Assembly (NCBI RefSeq): GCF_027923465.1
Contig: NZ_BRLB01000005.1
Location: 1-64,000, forward strand
Direction: 5' to 3'
From: Vallitalea longa
Lineage (GTDB): Bacteria; Bacillota; Clostridia; Lachnospirales; Vallitaleaceae
DNA length: 64,000 nt
Shown: one piece after another, positions 27,168 to 35,717 of the stretch
Layout: the number at the start of each line of letters is the position of its first letter
How positions within the stretch are numbered: the first letter of the stretch is position 1
Program-made: the position numbers and the translations under genes
The notes under the pieces: generated by a model
Told to the model about the DNA's origin: nothing
What the model saw: only the letters and a program-made list of their open reading frames with translations
Databases searched by the model: none

Positions 27168-28553
27168 ATGGAACAAGGTAGAATTAAATTAATGGAAAGT
27201 ACTCCAGTAAGGAGTGCCATATGGAAGTTGGCTTTACCAACAATGATAGCTATGGCAGTACAAATGATATATAGTTTGACAGATACTTTTTTCATTGGTC
27301 AGACCAATGACCCTAATCTTATTGCGGCACTTAGTCTTGCCACACCAATATTTATGTTGAATCAAGCTATAGGTAATATTTTTGCCAATGGTACATCAAG
27401 TTACATTTCGCGAAAATTAGGGGGGAAAGATAAGGAAGAAGCTAATCATGCTAATTCAGTCGCATTCTATACTGCCATATTCATAGGTGTGATTTTTACC
27501 ATATTGTTACTTGTTTTTAGAGAACCGATACTTGGGGTGATAGGAACAAGTATAGACACATACCAACCTACAAAAGAGTATTATACAATAATTGTCGCTT
27601 TCGCTACACCTCTAATTCTTCAAACAGCCATGTCGGGATTAGTGAGGAGTGAAGGTGCAACAGGAAGTGCAATGTTCGGAATGTTGCTTGGTATTTGTCT
27701 TAATATTATTCTTGATCCTATATTTATTTTAGTATTAGATATGGGAGTAGCTGGAGCTGCTTGGGCTACAGTTATAGGTGCAATTGTAGGAACTCTATAT
27801 TTCATTATACATTTTATGGGGAAGAAAACAATTTTATCTATACATCCAAAGCAATTCAAACCAAGTAAAATTATTTATTCAGAAACATTCAAGATAGGTA
27901 TACCAGCTGCGCTTTCTACTGCGGTAATGAGTGTTTCTTTCATTGTGATAAATATTATTGCAGTAGGATATGGAGATATTATAGTTGCTGCAAACGGAAT
28001 CTTTTTAAGAGTATCCAACATGGTAGTCATGTTGGTTATGGGACTAACACAAGGGTATCAACCTTTTGCAGGATATAATTATGGTGCAAATGATTTTTCA
28101 AGATTGAAAAAAGGATTTATCTACACGATTATCTATTCAACATTTATCTCAGTCTTCTTTACATTTCTTTTTGGTTTGTTAGGGGGGAATTTAGTGGGTC
28201 TATTCATTAACGATAAAGAAACTATTGAAGCAGGTACACAAATACTTCATGCGTTCAATTGGTGCGTACCTTTTATCGGATTTCAATTTACCATGATGGT
28301 AACTTTCCAGGCCACTGGTAAAGCGCTTAAATCTATGTTATTGGCTTTAGGAAGACAGTTGATTATCTATATGCCTTTGCTTTTCATATTCAACACTCTA
28401 TTTGGATTTGATGGATTTATCTTTGCTCAACCTACAGCAGATATATTGACTACAATTGTAGCTGTGGTGATGAGTGTCTCGTTTATTAAAGAGATGAATG
28501 ATTTAGATGAAAAAGGAACAAAAATTTCCATGGTTCCCAACCAAATGAACTAG
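27168..28553 (+). CDS. MATE-family multidrug efflux transporter
   Basis: A 461-aa protein with 12 predicted membrane helices in two homologous halves, with the MATE hallmarks PTMIAMAVQMIYSLTDTFFI near the N-terminus and TQGYQPFAGYNYGA in the second half. It belongs to the NorM/MepA-like group that exports cationic drugs with H+ or Na+. ATG at 27168 is preferred over 27165 because of spacing from AAGGAGG. It lies downstream of a MarR gene and two matching operators, so ligand-relieved repression is likely. Substrate unknown. Confidence 0.9.
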   Translation: MEQGRIKLMESTPVRSAIWKLALPTMIAMAVQMIYSLTDTFFIGQTNDPNLIAALSLATPIFMLNQAIGNIFANGTSSYISRKLGGKDKEEANHANSVAFYTAIFIGVIFTILLLVFREPILGVIGTSIDTYQPTKEYYTIIVAFATPLILQTAMSGLVRSEGATGSAMFGMLLGICLNIILDPIFILVLDMGVAGAAWATVIGAIVGTLYFIIHFMGKKTILSIHPKQFKPSKIIYSETFKIGIPAALSTAVMSVSFIVINIIAVGYGDIIVAANGIFLRVSNMVVMLVMGLTQGYQPFAGYNYGANDFSRLKKGFIYTIIYSTFISVFFTFLFGLLGGNLVGLFINDKETIEAGTQILHAFNWCVPFIGFQFTMMVTFQATGKALKSMLLALGRQLIIYMPLLFIFNTLFGFDGFIFAQPTADILTTIVAVVMSVSFIKEMNDLDEKGTKISMVPNQMN

Positions 28554-28701
28554 GAGATAGTCTTCCAATAATTTTAGCTTTTCCATAATCAATCGCTCCT
28601 TTTATTTTTATAATCGAACTGTTATAATAATCATAAAATAGTTTCGTATATTATACAAGTATGCACTTATTAGTTAGATACTATCAAAAAGGAGAGTATT
28701 G

Positions 28702-28815
28702 ATGCCAAAAATCAAAGAAAGAAAATACCAATTTGAATTTGATGTATGATTGGGGACTAGAAAATATGGAAGGAGTCTAATATCTAGTGTACTGATAGAT
28801 AAAAATGTTATTTGA
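28702..28815 (+). pseudogene. Short frame interrupted by an in-frame TGA
   Basis: After AAGGAGAG an ATG at 28702 opens a 15-codon peptide (MPKIKERKYQFEFDV) that ends in TGA. The same frame continues for 21 codons (LGTRKYGRSLISSVLIDKNV and one more) to a second TGA. It may be the remnant of a longer gene or an independent short peptide. No family recognised. Confidence 0.3.
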
Positions 28816-28832
28816 AAGAGGTGAACTCGTTA

Positions 28833-28874
28833 ATGAGAATAGAACGATTTAATTCCTCGGAGCAGTTAATATAA
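28833..28874 (+). CDS. Putative 13-aa leader peptide
   Basis: ATG at 28833 after GAGGTG encodes MRIERFNSSEQLI, ending in TAA at 28872-28874. Its codons run through the 5' arms of RNA helices proposed for the methyltransferase leader. This is the layout of leader peptides that control downstream translation by ribosome position. Confidence 0.45.
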   Translation: MRIERFNSSEQLI

Positions 28875-28968
28875 TCTGATAGCAGATTGTGCCGAGGATA
28901 TGTAATATGTTATCAGTTAACTGCACCGTTTATAGGCATATAAACCAAATAATGAAAAGGAGCAGTTA
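28854..28968 (+). promoter_or_regulatory. Structured leader RNA of the methyltransferase gene
   Basis: Visible pairings: a 7-bp outer stem (28854-28860 with 28892-28898), an inner AATCTG/CAGATT hairpin (28873-28878 with 28883-28888), and a loop segment GCAGTTAA (28862-28869) complementary to TTAACTGC (28917-28924). The same TTAACTGC can alternatively pair with GCAGTTA at 28962-28968, which overlaps the end of the AAAAGGAG ribosome site. This gives two mutually exclusive states. It matches no riboswitch class that I recognise. Confidence 0.5.
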
Positions 28969-28970
28969 TT

Positions 28971-29726
28971 ATGAATTCATTAGAATTGAAGTGTTATTGG
29001 AAATCTGAAGAAGCCCATAGTTTTCAAGGATGGGATTTCTCATATATAAAAGGAAGATGGGACTGTGAGGAATTGCCATGGGATTATGGTTCTATTGTAT
29101 TGACATATTTAAAAGATACTTATAGGTTATTGGATATGGGCACTGGTGGAGGTGAGTTCATACTGACTCTCAATCATCCATATCATTTAACTTCTGTTAC
29201 TGAAGGGTATCCTCCAAACGTCAAGCTTTGTAAAGAAAAGCTTGAACCCAAGGGAATTACTGTAAAACAGGTGTATGAAGATGATAAACTACCTTTTGCT
29301 GAAAACACTTTTGATATGATAATTAACCGACATGAATCCTTTGATTCTTCTGAGGTAAGTCGTATATTAAAGAAGGAAGGGTATTTTATTACCCAACAGG
29401 TTGGTGGAGAAAATGATTATGATCTGTCAAATAGATTGATAGATGATTTCCAACCACAATTTCCTAAACATACATTAATCAATAACGAAAATGCATTGAA
29501 AAAGCACGGATTCAAAATATTGGAATCCCAAGAAATATATACTCCTATATATTTTTATGATGTAGGTGCTTTGGTATATTTTGCAAAAATTATTGAATGG
29601 GAATTTCCTGGATTCTCAGTGGATAAATATTTCGATAATTTATGTGAAATAAAAGAAGATATTGATGAAAAAGGTTTCATTGAAGGTACTGAGCATAGAT
29701 TTCTTTTAATCGCACAAAAGCAATGA
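28971..29726 (+). CDS. Class I SAM-dependent methyltransferase
   Basis: A 251-aa Rossmann-fold methyltransferase. The SAM-binding motif I is LLDMGTGGGEF (residues about 52-62), and the post-motif DKLPFAENTFDMIINRHESF matches motif II. The N-terminus (YWKSEEAHSFQGWDFSYIKG) recalls Firmicute proteins annotated only as generic methyltransferases. The target may be a small molecule, protein or RNA; it cannot be told here. RBS AAAAGGAG. The elaborate leader with a short upstream peptide suggests inducible expression, as seen for some antibiotic-resistance methyltransferases, but I have no evidence for resistance. Confidence 0.8.
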   Translation: MNSLELKCYWKSEEAHSFQGWDFSYIKGRWDCEELPWDYGSIVLTYLKDTYRLLDMGTGGGEFILTLNHPYHLTSVTEGYPPNVKLCKEKLEPKGITVKQVYEDDKLPFAENTFDMIINRHESFDSSEVSRILKKEGYFITQQVGGENDYDLSNRLIDDFQPQFPKHTLINNENALKKHGFKILESQEIYTPIYFYDVGALVYFAKIIEWEFPGFSVDKYFDNLCEIKEDIDEKGFIEGTEHRFLLIAQKQ

Positions 29727-29845
29727 TACGTGTAAATAGGTATGGAATGATTAGTTGGATAAGGCATAGATAAAGAAAGTCATATAGACTATATATGATA
29801 ATTCATAAGGTGTACTTGTTAGAATAATAAAAGAGAGGTTGGACC

Positions 29846-30895
29846 ATGGAAAAGCAAGAGCAGAAACACAAGAGACGTATTAGATATAAAGGGACTCATC
29901 CTAGATCGTATAAAGAAAAATATAAGGAACTACAGCCAGAAAAATATTCTGGTACTGTGGCAAAAGTAATAAGTAAGGGAAGTACACCAGCAGGTATGCA
30001 TATATCCATATGTGTTAAAGAGATATTGGATTTCTTGAAAATCACTCCTGGAAAAGTAGGATTGGATGCTACACTGGGTTATGGTGGGCATTCATTAGAG
30101 ATGCTAAAATGTCTAGAGTTAAAGGGACATTTGTATGCATTAGACGTAGATCCTATTGAGATAGTACGTACTAGAGAGCGATTAGAGAAGTTAGGATATG
30201 ATGATAAGATTTTAACTATCAAGGAATTGAATTTTTCTAATATAGATCAAGTAGTAGCAGAGTCAGGACCGTTGGATTTCGTGTTAGCTGATCTAGGTGT
30301 ATCTTCAATGCAGATAGATAATCCCGAGAGAGGATTCTCATACAAAAATGAAGGACCACTAGACTTGCGTATGAATCCTAAAAAAGGAATTTCTGCTGCA
30401 GAAAGATTAAAAAATATTTCAAAAGATGAGTTAAAAGGTATGTTGACAGAGAATGCGGATGAACCATATGCTGAAGAAATTTCTCGTGCTATAACTTCAG
30501 AAATAAAAAAAGGAACGGATATTTCAACAACTAATCAGCTCCAAAATATAATCAAAGATGTTCTCGATTTCATTCCAAAAGATAAAAAGAAAGAAGAGAT
30601 AAAAAAATCTTGCCAACGTACTTTTCAGGCATTACGAATTGATGTTAATAATGAATATGAAGCCTTATATGAATTTTTGGAGAAGTTACCTGATGTTCTT
30701 GCTGAAGGGGGACGTGTTGCTATATTATCTTTTCATTCAGGAGAAGATCGTCTTGTTAAAAAGTCTTTTAAGCGGTTTTTACGTGAGGGCGTCTACAAAG
30801 AAATTGCTCCTGAGATTATTAGACCGTCAGCAGAAGAATGTCGCATTAATAGTCGTGCTCGTTCTACTAAAATGCGTTGGGCTATAAAAGCATAA
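29846..30895 (+). CDS. RsmH-family 16S rRNA methyltransferase paralogue
   Basis: A 349-aa protein of the MraW/RsmH family, which N4-methylates C1402 of 16S rRNA. Family motifs are clear: LDATLGYGGHSLEML (SAM binding), ADLGVSSMQIDNPERGFSY, GPLDLRMN and AILSFHSGEDRLVK. It has an extra basic N-terminal extension of about 45 residues rich in Lys/Arg and Tyr, and it is not next to mraZ/ftsL/pbp genes as canonical rsmH is. I therefore treat it as a second, divergent copy whose target may differ. Start ATG at 29846 after AGAGAGGTT. A terminator follows. Confidence 0.85.
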   Translation: MEKQEQKHKRRIRYKGTHPRSYKEKYKELQPEKYSGTVAKVISKGSTPAGMHISICVKEILDFLKITPGKVGLDATLGYGGHSLEMLKCLELKGHLYALDVDPIEIVRTRERLEKLGYDDKILTIKELNFSNIDQVVAESGPLDFVLADLGVSSMQIDNPERGFSYKNEGPLDLRMNPKKGISAAERLKNISKDELKGMLTENADEPYAEEISRAITSEIKKGTDISTTNQLQNIIKDVLDFIPKDKKKEEIKKSCQRTFQALRIDVNNEYEALYEFLEKLPDVLAEGGRVAILSFHSGEDRLVKKSFKRFLREGVYKEIAPEIIRPSAEECRINSRARSTKMRWAIKA

Positions 30896-30949
30896 TATAT
30901 GAGTATAATTATATAAATATTTATATACCCCAATAGTTAATATGAAATG

Positions 30950-30989
30950 TTGCTGTAAAATAAACAGTGTATTTTACAGCAATTTTTTT
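30950..30989 (+). terminator. Rho-independent terminator
   Basis: A perfect 13-bp stem (30950-30962 with 30970-30982), 7-base loop and seven T residues. Confidence 0.92.
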
Positions 30990-31045
30990 CTATTAAAATT
31001 ATTTCATTATATATATTGTATTAGATAATGTATTCTCGTAGTTAA

Positions 31046-31879
31046 TTATTTTGCTTTAACTATATAATTGCTGTAAGGGATATCTGTAAAGACATATCTT
31101 CCATCTTCGTCACAAGTTGTATATTTTATCGGAATAAGTTTCTTATTGTCTTCAACTTTATATAAGACTACTACCGCATTAGAAATCATTTTACCTTTAC
31201 TATTTGTTATCTGACCTGTTATTCTAGTTGATGATCTTTTCGGTTTAAGAATTACATCTATATTGTATATTCTATTTGAATCAATGAGTTCTATATATTT
31301 GTTGTATGTAGTATAATTAGCATCATTAATATATACCATATATTCATCTCGTGGAATGCCAGAAAAAACAAATTGACCATATTCATTGGAAACAGTTGTT
31401 TTAAATATACATTTACTATTAGAACAACAAACAGTCAATAGATATACGATAATTCCTTCTACAGGATTATTGTATTTATCCTTAATATGTCCAGAGATAA
31501 GGGCTTTCTTTGAAATGGGAAGTTTCTTAAGTGCTACATTGTATCTATATCTTTTACTGCATATTTCCAATAATTCACTAATGTTGGTTTTATATCCTAA
31601 TTTCTTAATCACGATTCTTGCTTCATGTTTATGTTTAACCCCATAGTAATTATATCTTCCATCTTTGGAGGTATATACAGAACCTATTTTTTTATCGTTT
31701 TTATTGAAAAACATGACATTTGCATTTTCTATAGGTCTTCTACATAAGTCTGTTATACATCCATATATAAGAGAATTCTTGTAATAAGTGTTTTTCTCAA
31801 GTTGAAGGTTTAGAACTATTTCAGGAAAATCTTCTGTAATGACTCCTACATCCGATTGAGCCAATATATATTTATCCAT
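31046..31879 (-). CDS. Three-module carboxypeptidase-regulatory-like repeat protein (paralogue 1)
   Basis: A 277-aa protein without a signal peptide. After a short N-terminal motif (YILAQSDVGVITEDFPEIVL) come three beta-sandwich modules of about 80-90 residues, each with the pattern of CarboxypepD_reg/Cna-B-type domains (IYGCITDLCRRPIENANVMF; ISGHIKDKYNNPVEGIIVYL; ITGQITNSKGKMISNAVVVL). Each ends in a segment like GRYVFTDIPYSNYIVKAK. These domains usually act as stalks or ligand-binding modules on surface proteins. It is the most diverged of three neighbouring paralogues. Role unknown. Confidence 0.7.
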   Translation of the reverse strand: MDKYILAQSDVGVITEDFPEIVLNLQLEKNTYYKNSLIYGCITDLCRRPIENANVMFFNKNDKKIGSVYTSKDGRYNYYGVKHKHEARIVIKKLGYKTNISELLEICSKRYRYNVALKKLPISKKALISGHIKDKYNNPVEGIIVYLLTVCCSNSKCIFKTTVSNEYGQFVFSGIPRDEYMVYINDANYTTYNKYIELIDSNRIYNIDVILKPKRSSTRITGQITNSKGKMISNAVVVLYKVEDNKKLIPIKYTTCDEDGRYVFTDIPYSNYIVKAK

Positions 31880-32057
31880 ATTAAGACCTCACATATATTA
31901 TTTAATAATGATAATTAATCTATATATCATCACTATCATAAATTAAATTTCCTATTAATATATTATAAATGGCATAAATAATATATGCCATTTATTTGGA
32001 GTAACTATAATATTTGATTCTATTGATACTGTATTCAACAGAATTTTTTAATAGAAT

Positions 32058-32084
32058 AAGGAAAATATACTTTTTATTTTCCTT
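32058..32084 (-). terminator. Hairpin downstream of paralogue 2
   Basis: A 10-bp perfect stem (32058-32067 with 32075-32084). Read on the minus strand it follows the gene ending at 32135 and is followed by a T-rich stretch. Confidence 0.5.
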
Positions 32085-32134
32085 GGAATCTTTTATGAAG
32101 CGTAGCCTCTTTGTTTTGTATCTATTGAACAGTT

Positions 32135-33016
32135 CTATACATCAGTTTTTAGCTTATTTGCTTTAACTTTGTAGTGACCTTCAGGAACTTGCTCAAACAG
32201 ATATAATCCATCGTTATTGGTCAGAGTTTTTCTTATGGGAACTAAATATTCCCTTTCTTCCGAGTCTTCGTAGATTTGGAATAATATAACAAATGCTTCG
32301 GCTATAGGTAAGCCTTCTGAATCATTAATGATACCATTTATTGTTCCTTTTCTGGTTTCAGGGTCTACAAGCATTGTCAAGTTAATATTTCTGACTTTAT
32401 CTTGTTGCTCTATAATAAATGATACTTCTGTAGTATAATAACCAAGTAGTGAACTTGTAATAAGATAATTTCCTTGTTGAATATCAAAGAAAGCGTATTG
32501 ACCGAATTCATTGGTATGAGTTGTTTTCAATAATACTGGTTCTGCACCAATATTATCATATAATCTTACAGTAACACCTTGGAGTTTTTCTCCATCAGCA
32601 TTAATGATATCTCCAGCTACTAAAGAATTATCTTCTTCAGGAGAAGAAGTCAGTACGAAGTCTCTCTCGATTTGCTGCTGGGGTTGCATTATGAATGGAG
32701 TACCTTGTTTTAGGTCAAAACCATTTTTAACAGCAAGTATAAGATATTGCTTATTCGCTTCTACATCATCTATCGTATATTGTCCAGCAAAGTCAGTAAC
32801 AACGTGGTACTCGGGATTTAAATCTCCATCTGTCAATTTTATTGTTACACCTGGTATACCATCACCATCTATATCTAATACTTTACCAAAAACCGTACCA
32901 GAATCTCCAATGATATTATCTTCTAGTTTCAAGTCAATTCGAATCTCTTGACCTATATCTATAATAGAGCCTTCTTGAGATTGCCCTAAGATATAGAGAT
33001 CTTTATTTTCTGACAT
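32135..33016 (-). CDS. Three-module carboxypeptidase-regulatory-like repeat protein (paralogue 2)
   Basis: A 293-aa protein with the same plan as its neighbours: N-terminal YILGQSQEGSIIDIGQEIRI, then three beta-sandwich modules (VFGKVLDIDGDGIPGVTIKL; VAGDIINADGEKLQGVTVRL; INGIINDSEGLPIAEAFVIL). It ends with YLFEQVPEGHYKVKANKL. There is no signal peptide, anchor or membrane segment. It starts 19 bases after the stop of paralogue 3, so both share a transcript. Tandem duplication explains the trio. Function unknown; non-classical export, a spore-layer role or an intracellular role are all possible. Confidence 0.72.
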   Translation of the reverse strand: MSENKDLYILGQSQEGSIIDIGQEIRIDLKLEDNIIGDSGTVFGKVLDIDGDGIPGVTIKLTDGDLNPEYHVVTDFAGQYTIDDVEANKQYLILAVKNGFDLKQGTPFIMQPQQQIERDFVLTSSPEEDNSLVAGDIINADGEKLQGVTVRLYDNIGAEPVLLKTTHTNEFGQYAFFDIQQGNYLITSSLLGYYTTEVSFIIEQQDKVRNINLTMLVDPETRKGTINGIINDSEGLPIAEAFVILFQIYEDSEEREYLVPIRKTLTNNDGLYLFEQVPEGHYKVKANKLKTDV

Positions 33017-33035
33017 TGTATCACCTCACTTTTTT

Positions 33036-33896
33036 TTATGATTCTTTATTTGCTTTTACTACATAATTACCTTGTGGAACGTCACCAAAGAGATAAGCTC
33101 CACCTCCGATAGTTCTTGTGCATCTTACAGGATAGAGTACTGGATCTTCAGGGTCTCCTGAAACTTCATACAATATAACAACTGCATCTTCAATACCAAT
33201 ACCATCATCATCAGTTATAGTACCGTTTATGGTACCTTGTGATTCTGTTGGTGATGTTTCCAGATTACCTACAAGATCTATAATTGACCCTGGTGTGGTT
33301 ACTTGGATTTCTATTATAGCTGGTATATAGCCTTGTTTTGTTGCCCTTCCAATGTAATTGCCTAATTCTACGTCAACAAATACAAGTTGCCCGTATTCAT
33401 TGGTTGAAGTTATACCTACAGGTATCTCTTCGCCTCCATCTAGTTTTAGTAAAGTACATAATACTCCTTCAAGTGGAACATCACTGGTATCATACAAGTG
33501 ACCTGTGATAGTAGATAGTTGTGCACTAGGGTCGGGTGTAATCGTAGCATCTATATCTATTGTTTGACCTGCAACTATAGAGAATACAGTTACTACATTA
33601 AGAAGATAACCGTCTTTAACAATAACAAGATGATATTCTGAACCTGGAGTAATTGCACTAATAGAATAATAACCATTTTCATTATTTAAGGTATGATATA
33701 ATGGGTCATGATTATTATTTAGGATTTTAACCAATACACCTTCAACGGGATTTCCACCAGGATCATTAATTGTTCCAGATATTGAACCAGTGTTTATATA
33801 TGGATCTTCTGATAATTGTAAGTCAAGCCTTATTTCTTCGCCAACATTTTCTAGATTAGCTTGCTTAGATTGACCTAGTTTATATAAATCACTCAT
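33036..33896 (-). CDS. Three-module carboxypeptidase-regulatory-like repeat protein (paralogue 3)
   Basis: Start at 33896 (ATG after GGAGG); a longer upstream frame to 33989 lacks support. The 286-aa product begins with YKLGQSKQANLENVGEEIRL, followed by modules ISGTINDPGGNPVEGVLVKI, ITGHLYDTSDVPLEGVLCTL and INGTITDDDGIGIEDAVVIL. It ends with AYLFGDVPQGNYVVKANKES. It is the first gene of the run on this strand. No export signal is visible, which is unusual for such domains. Confidence 0.72.
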   Translation of the reverse strand: MSDLYKLGQSKQANLENVGEEIRLDLQLSEDPYINTGSISGTINDPGGNPVEGVLVKILNNNHDPLYHTLNNENGYYSISAITPGSEYHLVIVKDGYLLNVVTVFSIVAGQTIDIDATITPDPSAQLSTITGHLYDTSDVPLEGVLCTLLKLDGGEEIPVGITSTNEYGQLVFVDVELGNYIGRATKQGYIPAIIEIQVTTPGSIIDLVGNLETSPTESQGTINGTITDDDGIGIEDAVVILYEVSGDPEDPVLYPVRCTRTIGGGAYLFGDVPQGNYVVKANKES

Positions 33897-34141
33897 TTTA
33901 TTGCCTCCTTTTTTAGTTTTTAGTTGTAATAATGAACCTAATATAAATATATGAGGGTGATAGCAAAAGGTGAGGATAATCATTAACATTAATATACAGA
34001 GTAATTATATTTTGATATAATAAAAGAGTTAATGATATTCATTTTCATTAATTAAGCTAATAGTATTTAAAATAATTCTACTAGATAAAATTTATGCAAA
34101 AATTATATTTTATGGAGAATATTTCTCTTAAGGAGGTAGAG

Positions 34142-34747
34142 ATGAAAATTAAATCGAAATATATAATTTCCCATTTTGTTATAATAATATGTATCCTATT
34201 ATTTAGCGGTTGTTATCGAAGTAGTAATTCCAATAAAGTTGTAGTTAATGAAAATATAATCAAATCTGTAGATTTTAGTGTAAGAACTGAATCAACTAAT
34301 ATGAATACATCAGCAAAAGGAACAATATTTATAAGAGGAACCGAACAAATACCAGAAAGCATTCAAATCGTCACATATGTTGATATCGATCCAGATGATT
34401 GGGGAGGAGTTATTATCTATATTCCAAAAAAATGGAATGTATCAAGTATTACAAGCAGTTATCCAGAAAATAAACATGAGGCAGAGGCAATACCTAAAGA
34501 TCATGTAGCGAAATTTAATACTAAATCAGAAAAATATGACTGGTATAGTTATATAGAAATAGGAACAGAGTATAGTTATATACCTACTGGAGGAGGTACA
34601 GGAACAGTTATCATTGAATTGGTTGCGGATAAAGATGAAGAAATCTCAGAAACTGATAAATTTAATATTACTGTTTCGGTGGGAAGTAATGAAAAAGATG
34701 GTGTGAAAATTCTTGGAACAGATAGTACTCATATTGAAATCCCCTGA
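34142..34747 (+). CDS. Lipoprotein of unknown function
   Basis: Start at the ATG 34142 after AAGGAGG, not 34094. The 201-aa product has a basic N-terminus, a hydrophobic helix and the lipobox LFSGC (Cys24). The mature part is beta-rich with acidic patches (IQIVTYVDIDPDDWGGVIIY) and no recognised domain; it could be an immunoglobulin-like or adhesion-type fold. It is divergent from the three-paralogue run. Membrane-anchored on the outer face. Confidence 0.7.
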   Translation: MKIKSKYIISHFVIIICILLFSGCYRSSNSNKVVVNENIIKSVDFSVRTESTNMNTSAKGTIFIRGTEQIPESIQIVTYVDIDPDDWGGVIIYIPKKWNVSSITSSYPENKHEAEAIPKDHVAKFNTKSEKYDWYSYIEIGTEYSYIPTGGGTGTVIIELVADKDEEISETDKFNITVSVGSNEKDGVKILGTDSTHIEIP

Positions 34748-34798
34748 AATTACTTGATGAAAGAAGCGAGTATTTTTATCTATGAATACTCGCTAAAT

Positions 34799-34841
34799 TA
34801 TCTTAGAGGAAACCTCTATTTTTAAGCATATGAAATAGGAG
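34799..34841 (+). repeat. Dispersed intergenic repeat, copy 2
   Basis: Bases 34822-34841 are identical over 20 nt to 18648-18667, and the preceding bases are similar. In this copy the upstream part forms a proper terminator stem, which has decayed in copy 1. Confidence 0.6.
34804..34823 (+). terminator. Rho-independent terminator after the lipoprotein gene
   Basis: A 6-bp stem TAGAGG/CCTCTA with an AAA loop and TTTTT. A second hairpin with 10-bp arms (34765-34774 with 34785-34794) lies just upstream. The terminator overlaps the 5' part of the dispersed repeat copy 2. Confidence 0.7.
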
Positions 34842-34874
34842 CGTTTCATAACAAAAGTTATCAATTGAAAGATA

Positions 34875-35717
34875 TCACTTAGTGATTATAGGTATCCATA
34901 TTTCTACACGATAATCATCTGCATTAACGTTACCACCGAAGTATTTCTCAATTGTAGGTAGACAAGCTTGTTTATAAGTACTTTGTGGTAAGAACTCACC
35001 ATAAATTCTACCCCAAGTATTGCCAAGATTTGGCTGTATTGGACCTATAGATTCAAAAACTAACCAAGTACTCTTAGTAACTTCAATGGTTTTAGTTCCT
35101 TCAATAGGTTCATGATTGGTTTCAACACCTACCATATAATCGTTTAGTCCTTCATCATTATAGCCAAAACACATGCCAATAGTAGTAGAATCAACACTAA
35201 TATTGATAAGTTTGTCAACGGTACCGTCTTCTTTACATTGGTTCCAAAAAGCGGGAACTTTGTTTTCTTCTGAAGTAGAAGTTACTATTTTCCCTACAAC
35301 CTTAAAACTTTCTTTTTCAACAATATGATAATCCATTTCTATTTCTCCTTCTATTTTAAGTGTAAAGGATAAGCGAGGATAGGATTTCAGTCTAATGTTT
35401 TGGTGTTTGGCATTTATGGGTGATGTTCCATGCATTCTTTTGAAAGCTACGCAAAAAGCATCAGATGATGTATAACCATATTTCATAGCGATATCAATGA
35501 CTTTACAATCTGTTGATTGTAAATCAAAAGCTGCCATAGTAAGTTTTCTTCTTCTAATATATTCTGAAATTGTAATTCCTGTCATCAAAGAAAAAGTTCT
35601 TTGTAATGTTCCCATGGGGCATAAGGCGATTTTACCTAAAACATCATTGCTAATTTCGTTATCAAGATTTTTTTCTATATAGTCGATAGCCTCATTAAGT
35701 CGATCGATCCAATCCAT
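34875..35717 (-). CDS. AraC-type regulator with GyrI-like effector-binding domain
   Basis: Start at 35717 (ATG after GGAAGGAAGG). The 280-aa protein has an N-terminal AraC/XylS double helix-turn-helix (residues about 5-105; GITISEYIRRRKLTMAAFDL, AMKYGYTSSDAFCVAFKRMH) and a C-terminal GyrI-like ligand-binding domain (about 125-280; EKESFKVVGKIV, IEVTKSTWLVFESIGP). This arrangement is known from regulators that sense amphipathic or drug-like molecules. It is unlinked to an evident pump here. A truncated relative lies at the end of the window. Confidence 0.87.
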   Translation of the reverse strand: MDWIDRLNEAIDYIEKNLDNEISNDVLGKIALCPMGTLQRTFSLMTGITISEYIRRRKLTMAAFDLQSTDCKVIDIAMKYGYTSSDAFCVAFKRMHGTSPINAKHQNIRLKSYPRLSFTLKIEGEIEMDYHIVEKESFKVVGKIVTSTSEENKVPAFWNQCKEDGTVDKLINISVDSTTIGMCFGYNDEGLNDYMVGVETNHEPIEGTKTIEVTKSTWLVFESIGPIQPNLGNTWGRIYGEFLPQSTYKQACLPTIEKYFGGNVNADDYRVEIWIPIITK

